Below, piece after piece: positions 59,301 through 64,000 of a stretch of 64,000 bases of DNA. This DNA comes from Streptomyces catenulae (GTDB lineage: Bacteria; Actinomycetota; Actinomycetes; Streptomycetales; Streptomycetaceae). A program made the position numbers and the translations under genes. The notes below the pieces were generated by a model that made no database searches, had not been told where the DNA came from, and was given only the letters and a program-made list of their open reading frames with translations. The stretch is from contig NZ_JODY01000005.1 in assembly GCF_000718015.1 (NCBI RefSeq), forward strand, positions 115,210 to 179,209, given 5' to 3'. The first letter of the stretch is position 1; the number at the start of each line of letters is the position of its first letter.

Positions 59301-62300
59301 GCGGGCCGTCGGGCCGGACGCCGTGGTCGGTGGAGAGCCAGAAGGAGTCCAGCAGGCCGAACACCGGCGCCAGCAGTTCCACACTGTGGGTCTCCAGGGC
59401 GACCAGATGGCCGCCGTCGGCGAGCAGCGTCGCCATACCGCGCAGGGCGCGGGAGATGTCGCCCGTGGCGTGCAGGATGTTCGCGGCGATGACCAGGTCG
59501 TAGGCGCCTGGCTCGAAGCCCTGGGCCACGGGGTCACCACCGGCGTCCAGCACCCGGTGGTCGAGGAAGTCGTAGGCGTGGAAACGTTTCTCGGCGGCGG
59601 GGAAGAAGGCGGGGGAGACGTCGGTGAAGGTGTAGTGGACGCGCTCGGGCGGCAGATGGGGCAGGAGCGCCGCGGTGGTGGCGCCGGTGCCCGCGCCGAC
59701 CTCCAGGATGCGCAGCGGCCGGTCGGCGGGCCAGCCGTCGACGACACCGCGGATCCAGCCGACGAGCGCACGGGTGTGCGGGGCGAAGAAGGTGCTGGCC
59801 TCGTAGAACCGTTGGGCGAGCTGGTCGGACTCGGAGAAGAGCAGCTCCAGAGGGTTGGCGTCACCGGTGAGGACATCGGCGAGGCGGCCCCCGCACACAC
59901 CGTAGGTGAGGGCGGTGACGCTCTGGTCGGGGAAGTCCGCGAGCAGGCGGCCGAACAGTTCCTCCGGGCGCGGCGCGGCCGTCAGGCCCCACGCGCCGGG
60001 CCCGGTGGCGGTGAGCACACCGTGGTCGGCGGCTTGGGGCAGCAGCACGCCGAGAAGCTCGGTGTGCCGGGTCTCGACCCCCGCGGCGAAGAGGTCGGCC
60101 AGACCGAACGCGGAGTGCTTCGCGGCGGGGAGCAGGTCGCGCAGCGCCTGGGCCGTGAAGTGGGCGCAGACGTCGAGGAGGCGCGGCAGGAGCGCGTCGC
60201 TGATCCGGTGCAGCCGCTCCAGGGAGGCGTCGTCCTCCTTGCCGACCAGGTCCGGTAGCGTCTGCGGGGCGGGCAGCGGGCTCCGGCCGGGCGCCGGGGC
60301 GCCGGGCAGCGGCGCCGCGCGCAGGACCTCGGTGAGGCGGTCCTGTGCGTCGCCGGGCGCGGTGTCGAAGCGCCGTAGCGCGCAGCCGAGCAGTTCCATG
60401 CACACCTCGCCGCCGTCGTCGCACACCGCGATGTCCCACAGGGTGTCGGAGCCGGTGGTGCGGGTGACATGGGTGAAGCCGGAGGAGGGCAGGGGCCGCC
60501 AGCTGCGGACGGTGGCGATCCGGGCGGGCAGGAACGGCGCGGGCCGCTCCGCGGTGAACATCAGCGGCAGACAGGTCTGCAGGGCGCCGTCCACCAGCGC
60601 GGGGTGGGCGGTGATCCCTGGTTCGGGCCGGAGCGGCGCGGGGAGCGCGTAGCGTGCCACGGCCTCGTCCGGCCCGGTGCGCAGCCGGTCGAGGGGCCGG
60701 AACGCCGGTCCGTAGCCGAGACCGGCCTGTCGGGCGGCGGCGTAGTGCTCGGGGGCGGAACGCTCGTGCGGCAGACGGCGTTCGAGGGCGGCGAGGTCGA
60801 GACGGGGGCGCTGTGGCCGCAGCAGACTCCGCACCCCGGCGCGGACGTGGTCGGTCCACTCCCCTTCCCCCGTGCGGCTCCGGATGGTGAGCCGACCGTC
60901 CCGGGCGAGGTGGGTGGCGAGTTGGACGTCGTCGCCGTCCGTGGGGTCCGTCGGGTCGGTGCTCCGGTCGAGGGTCAGGGCCCGGTCGAGGGAGAGACCG
61001 GTGATCTCGACCGGTGCGTCGTGTCGGCTCCGCGCGGCGGCGAGCGCCATCTCCACGAAGCCCGCGGCGGGCCACACGACGGCGTCGGCGACCTGGTGGT
61101 CCTCCAGCCACGACAGCCGGTCGGTGTCCGGACGGTGCAGCCAGGTGGCCTCCGGCCCGGGCTGGCGGGAGCCGAGAAGGGGGTGGGCCCCGGTGGTCTC
61201 CTCGCCGGAGGCGTCCTCCCGCCACCAGGATGCGTCGCCGTTCCAGTGCCGTTCGAGCTGCCACGCCACCGGCGGCAGGTCGGCCACCGCGCCGGGACGG
61301 GGGAAGTGGCGGTCCCAGTCCACCGCCGCCCCGGCGGCGAGGAGGCGCAGAACGGTCTGTTGCACCGCGTCCACCCCGGCGAACGTCCGGGACAGGGTGG
61401 GAACGATCGTGCCGGAGGCGGAGGTCCCGGCGGTGGCACGCCGCAGATAGGCGGTCAGGACGGGGTGCGGGCCGATCTCGACCAGGATGTCGCAGGCGGT
61501 GTCCCCGGCCGTCAGTTCGGTGGCCGCCTGGTGGAAGCGGACGGGGCGGCGGATGTTGTCCCACCAGTACCCGGCGTCCAGCGCGTCCCCCGTCCCGGCG
61601 CGGCCGGTCACCGTGGAGACCATCGGGATACGGAAGGCCCCGGGAGCCAGCGAGCGCAGCGCACCGGCCAGTCGGTCCCGCACGGGATCCATGGCCTTCG
61701 TGTGGAAGGCGTAGTCGAGGCGCAGGTCCCGGAAGAAGACGCCGTCGGCGTCGAGCGCGGCGCCGAGGACCGCGAGGTCCTCGTGCGGGCCCGCGACGGT
61801 GACGTCCTGGTCGGAGTTGATCGCGGCGATCTCCACACGGCCGTCCAACTCCGCCGCGACGAGCCGCTCCGCGGCGGCGTGCGCGCCCAGCCCCACCGCG
61901 GCCATGCCTCCCGAACCCGCGGTGGTGGCCTGGGCGAGGCTGCGGGCGGCGATGACGCGGCAGCTCTGCGCCCGGGTGAGGGCACCGGCACAGTAGGCGG
62001 CGGCCACCTCCCCGACGCTGTGCCCCATGACGGCGTGCGGATCGACGCCCCGGGCGGACAGGGCGGCGACCAGCCCCGCCTGGACGGCGAAGAGCAGCGG
62101 CTGCGCCACTTCCGTACGGTCCGCACGGCAGGCGTCGGGGCGGGCCAAATCGTCGCGGACGCGCCAACCGAGCAGGGGCTCCAGCTCCTCGCTGACGGCG
62201 TCGACCTCGGCGGTGAACGCGGGGTCCCGGTCGAGGAGTTCGGCCCCCATGCCCGTCCACTGCGAGCCGTTCCCGCAGAAGACGAAGCCGATCCGGCCGC

Positions 62301-63906
62301 CGCCCGCCAGGCGCTCGGTGGCGGTACCGGCGTCCAGCCCGCGTGCCGCCCGGGCGAGGACATCGGCGGCCTCGGCGGGGTCGGTCGCGAAGAAGGCCGT
62401 GGCGTGGCGGCGCCGGGTCCGTCGGCGGCATGCGGTGAACGCGGCGTCGTACAGCGCCCCGGGCCCCTGCGCGGGGTCGGCGGCCAGGGCGCGGAAGTGC
62501 TCCGCCCAGGACTCCAGGGAGGCGGTCAGCGCCTGGGGGGTGTGCGCGGAGACGACGACCGGCACCGGCCGCGCCGCGGTGCCGATGCCCGGCGCGGCGG
62601 TGGCGGCCCGGTCCGGCGCCGCCGCCGGGGCAGGCGGTGCGGCCAGGACGGCGTGCGCGTTGGCGCCGCCGATACCGAAGGAGTTGACGCCGACCACGAT
62701 GGGCCCGCTGCCGGTGACGGGGCGGGCGGCGAGCACCGGCTGCAGCCCGAGGCGGTCGAAGTCGATCTTCGGGTTGGGGGGATCGGCGTGCAGCGTGCCC
62801 GGTATGGACCGGGACGCGATCACGACCAACGACTTCAGCACCCCCGCCATCCCGGCCGCCGCCTCCAGGTGCCCGAGGTTGGACTTGACCGAACCGATCG
62901 GCAGCGGGGCGCCGGAGCGTCGGCTGCCGAGCACCTCTCCCAGCGCCGCGCACTCGACGGGGTCGCCGACCAGGGTGCCGGTGCCGTGCGCCTCCACGTA
63001 GGACAGATCGCGCGGGTCGACACCGGCGGTGGCGTACACCCGGCGCAGCAGCGCGGCCTGGGTGCGGGAACTCGGCGCGGAGAGGCCCACGGTGCGGCCG
63101 TCGGAGTTGAGCGCGGTGGCCAGGATGGTGGCGTGCACCCGGTCGCCGTCGGCCAGCGCGGCGGCCAAGGGCTTCAGGACCAGCATCACGGCACCCTCGG
63201 ACCGGACGAAGCCGTCGGCCGCGGCCCCGAAGGGATGGCAGCGCCCCGTCGGCGAGACCACTCCGGCCTGCGCGAAGCCGATGAAGGGGCCCGGCGACAG
63301 CATCAGGTTCGCCGCGCCCGCCAGGGCGAGCGGGCTGCGGCCGGAGCGCAGCTGCTCACACGCCTGGTGCAGCGCGGTCAGGCCGGAGGAACAGGCGGTG
63401 TCCACGGCGCTGGACGGACCGGTCAGATCCAGTTCGTACGAGACCCGGTTGGCCGTGATCGACAGGAAGCCGCCGGTCGTGGTGTACGGATTGCTCGAAC
63501 GCAGGCGGCGCGCCTGCAGGTCGGCGTAGTCGTGGGTGGAGACACCGGTGACGACGGCGGTCTCGCTCCCGGCCAGGGCGTCGATGTCGAGGGCGGCGTC
63601 GTCGAGGGCCTCGACCGCGCAGGCGAGCAGCAGCCGTTGCTGCGGGTCGATACGGGACGCCTCCTTGGGGGCGATGCCGAAGTACGAGGTGTCGAAGCCG
63701 GTGACGTCCGCCTCGGGCAGGAATCCGCCCGCGGTGGAGGGGAACGTGCCGGGCTTTCCCGGGCGGCGGGTGTGGTGGGCGCCGATGTCGAAGCGGTCCG
63801 GGGGCATGGTGCCGACCAGGTCGCGCCCTTCGCGTAGGGCGTGACCGAGCTGGTCCAGCCGGTGGATGCCGCCCGGCAGACGCAGACCCACCCCGATCAC
63901 CGCCAC
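56317..63906 (-). CDS. Single-module highly reducing type I polyketide synthase (KS-AT-DH-MT-ER-KR-ACP)
   Basis: At least 2529 residues; the start is uncertain because the frame stays open to the window end. KS: Cys172 in DTACSSG, His307 in EAHGTGT, His346 in KSNLGH. AT: GHSVGE with Ser630, and YAFH at 732-735, nearer to the malonyl than the methylmalonyl signature. DH: His937 in DHQVADAVVWP (Gly replaced by Asp941) and Asp1106 in VDGALQ. MT: LEVGAGTG at 1401. ER: HAAAGGVG at 1968. KR: GGLAGFG at 2168, Ser2294, Tyr2308, Asn2312. ACP: Ser2468 in GIDSLM. The full reductive set with C-methylation in one module resembles fungal highly reducing iterative PKSs. There is no terminal TE domain; the overlapping TEII gene is the likely helper. 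Confidence 0.92.
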   Translation of the reverse strand: MAVIGVGLRLPGGIHRLDQLGHALREGRDLVGTMPPDRFDIGAHHTRRPGKPGTFPSTAGGFLPEADVTGFDTSYFGIAPKEASRIDPQQRLLLACAVEALDDAALDIDALAGSETAVVTGVSTHDYADLQARRLRSSNPYTTTGGFLSITANRVSYELDLTGPSSAVDTACSSGLTALHQACEQLRSGRSPLALAGAANLMLSPGPFIGFAQAGVVSPTGRCHPFGAAADGFVRSEGAVMLVLKPLAAALADGDRVHATILATALNSDGRTVGLSAPSSRTQAALLRRVYATAGVDPRDLSYVEAHGTGTLVGDPVECAALGEVLGSRRSGAPLPIGSVKSNLGHLEAAAGMAGVLKSLVVIASRSIPGTLHADPPNPKIDFDRLGLQPVLAARPVTGSGPIVVGVNSFGIGGANAHAVLAAPPAPAAAPDRAATAAPGIGTAARPVPVVVSAHTPQALTASLESWAEHFRALAADPAQGPGALYDAAFTACRRRTRRRHATAFFATDPAEAADVLARAARGLDAGTATERLAGGGRIGFVFCGNGSQWTGMGAELLDRDPAFTAEVDAVSEELEPLLGWRVRDDLARPDACRADRTEVAQPLLFAVQAGLVAALSARGVDPHAVMGHSVGEVAAAYCAGALTRAQSCRVIAARSLAQATTAGSGGMAAVGLGAHAAAERLVAAELDGRVEIAAINSDQDVTVAGPHEDLAVLGAALDADGVFFRDLRLDYAFHTKAMDPVRDRLAGALRSLAPGAFRIPMVSTVTGRAGTGDALDAGYWWDNIRRPVRFHQAATELTAGDTACDILVEIGPHPVLTAYLRRATAGTSASGTIVPTLSRTFAGVDAVQQTVLRLLAAGAAVDWDRHFPRPGAVADLPPVAWQLERHWNGDASWWREDASGEETTGAHPLLGSRQPGPEATWLHRPDTDRLSWLEDHQVADAVVWPAAGFVEMALAAARSRHDAPVEITGLSLDRALTLDRSTDPTDPTDGDDVQLATHLARDGRLTIRSRTGEGEWTDHVRAGVRSLLRPQRPRLDLAALERRLPHERSAPEHYAAARQAGLGYGPAFRPLDRLRTGPDEAVARYALPAPLRPEPGITAHPALVDGALQTCLPLMFTAERPAPFLPARIATVRSWRPLPSSGFTHVTRTTGSDTLWDIAVCDDGGEVCMELLGCALRRFDTAPGDAQDRLTEVLRAAPLPGAPAPGRSPLPAPQTLPDLVGKEDDASLERLHRISDALLPRLLDVCAHFTAQALRDLLPAAKHSAFGLADLFAAGVETRHTELLGVLLPQAADHGVLTATGPGAWGLTAAPRPEELFGRLLADFPDQSVTALTYGVCGGRLADVLTGDANPLELLFSESDQLAQRFYEASTFFAPHTRALVGWIRGVVDGWPADRPLRILEVGAGTGATTAALLPHLPPERVHYTFTDVSPAFFPAAEKRFHAYDFLDHRVLDAGGDPVAQGFEPGAYDLVIAANILHATGDISRALRGMATLLADGGHLVALETHSVELLAPVFGLLDSFWLSTDHGVRPDGPLVPYDRWPGLLADCGFTATGHYDATTADRPYVSLLVAERDAAAVPDEAADRTAGRQPDAATAPDGATRRSWLLSTPTADAPSPLLDRLTRALRTAHPDGGVHHLAAGSDADAWARALTGAADGPEAARPVSDVLLLAEPAAGTGPQHHTDHAVRQLAALRDLTLAWTRSPQPHGGSLRVWIVDADGQRPPTPPPSPHGAPLWGAARSLANEHPSLGVRRIALAEPGDDATLRHLLHELHHPEDGAAAAGGAEESVDDEVVLTPHGRFATRVTPLPATEATSGTEPCYALHVDAPGRHPVVTWRATPALRPAEGEVLIRTAAAALNHQDLLTATGDGAPAAARRHGFLGLGLDCAGTVTAVGPGVTRFAPGDRVAAMAHTALASHVLTSADHVVPLPATMEFTAAAILPTAFLTAHHALRQCADVTEDDTVLVHAAAGGVGLAALRLAQHAGARVIATAGTPAKRSLLRLLGVEHVLDSRTLDFAEQIADLTGGRGVDVVLSALPGEARLRSLRLLAPQGRFVELGRGDAERDQPLPVARNVSLFDVDTLDLHERRAPVVRRHFAALAEAVATGRWTPVPHHTFPAHRFGEALALLRHARHIGKVVISFDTPPPVVGAAPAGPLDADAAYVVTGGLAGFGAVTARHLAARGARHLHLVGRRGTRTPGAPELLEALRAAGAEVTVHRADLTRPGALDPVRTALRGRRLGGVVHAAMVLADAPLTDVTDAQLETVLAPKITGLHALAALAAEHAPDFFLAYSSIAALDGNIQQAPYVAANAAMEALIRARHRSGDSALAVQWGVIADAGYVHRSGRLDEMASYGMAPVGAADALAALDRLLATRTGPVVALGRFDWDSISRALPRLKAPRTGALLPPRHLSTDSLTTLRGKVATVSTDEALALIEDRIAELAAAVLHTPVDRLDRTAPLNLLGIDSLMFLELSTALRQHLGCDIPTLELMGVAHLPDLAERALHRIRQQDSPDPTRTPAVPERSDHA
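63398..63449. repeat. 52-bp exact repeat, copy 1 (inside the KS domain)
   Basis: Encodes the RVSYELDLTGPSSAVDT part of the KS on the minus strand. The same 52 bases recur at 63949-64000. Confidence 0.9.
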
Positions 63907-63948
63907 CGCGTCGGCGGGCGGCGGGGCGGGGTCGGAGGCGGCGGGGGA

Positions 63949-64000
63949 GTGTCCACGGCGCTGGACGGACCGGTCAGATCCAGTTCGTACGAGACCCGGT
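63949..64000. repeat. 52-bp exact repeat, copy 2 (window end)
   Basis: Identical to 63398-63449, offset 551 bp, which puts the KS reading frame out of phase with the PKS gene that follows on the minus strand. It ends exactly at the window edge. Probably a contig-end overlap or mis-join rather than a biological element. Confidence 0.85.

Noticed and set aside
56044..60258. Plus-strand frame of 1404 codons opposite the PKS
   Set aside because: Composition is repetitive Gly/Arg/Glu/Val; the PKS with complete active sites on the other strand explains the region.

Overview
The window is actinobacterial and almost certainly from a Streptomyces: very high GC with strong third-position G/C bias, many GTG starts, frequent ATGA/GTGA stop-start overlaps, Tat and Sec exported enzymes, P450, type I PKS and a dense specialised-metabolism content. 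No rRNA, tRNA, CRISPR array, prophage or transposase was seen.

Left part (1-15.2 kb). The window opens with an acyl carrier protein and a ketosynthase III, probably the edge of another locus. A TetR/FAD-monooxygenase divergent pair follows. Next is a four-gene operon (MFS exporter, double Lrp regulator, LigM-like THF-dependent O-demethylase, MetF-like reductase) that looks like an aromatic O-demethylation module with its own folate recycling. A second FAD monooxygenase/TetR pair shares a clear palindromic operator. An EF-hand mini-protein and a Tat-exported beta-propeller/amidohydrolase fusion complete this part.

Middle (15.4-33.4 kb). This is accessory chromosome: a DUF4331 protein, a secreted HNH nuclease, and a P450 gene followed after 4 bp by a 23-codon gene with a strong RBS and an intrinsic terminator. 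That pair has the layout of a P450-crosslinked RiPP. Then come LysR, CobF, remnants of broken genes, a secreted alpha/beta hydrolase, a VOC protein, an SDR/esterase/regulator set, an APH-family kinase and a zinc alcohol dehydrogenase. A reverse-strand operon of three exported proteins (thaumatin-like, GH128-like glucanase, RlpA-like) looks aimed at fungal or other cell walls.

Right-centre (33.6-53.4 kb). A large candidate pyrimidine/nucleoside-type biosynthetic cluster in two divergent arms around a 1.1 kb intergenic region. The forward arm has an aspartate-carbamoyltransferase-like enzyme that lacks the usual aspartate-binding motif, a thymidylate-synthase homologue carrying the Asn-to-Asp change typical of (d)CMP hydroxymethylases, and a ThiD-like kinase. 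The reverse arm has a fold-III PLP decarboxylase, a PRTase-like protein, two HAD phosphatases, a Gfo/Idh oxidoreductase, a CMP-glycosidase (MilB/BlsM)-like enzyme, two haem-oxygenase-fold proteins, an APH kinase, an enolase-superfamily enzyme, a JmjC/cupin oxygenase, a hydantoinase, a deaminase resembling anti-phage dCTP deaminases and an MFS exporter. The likely early logic is CMP to hydroxymethyl-CMP, release of hydroxymethylcytosine and phosphorylation, followed by extensive tailoring. I do not recognise the whole set as a described cluster.

Right end (53.5-64 kb). A GNAT acetyltransferase, a GH18-like exported protein with an altered catalytic motif, then a type II thioesterase coupled to a single-module highly reducing PKS (KS-AT-DH-MT-ER-KR-ACP) on the reverse strand. 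The last 52 bp of the window exactly repeat a piece of its KS out of frame, which suggests a contig end or an assembly artefact.
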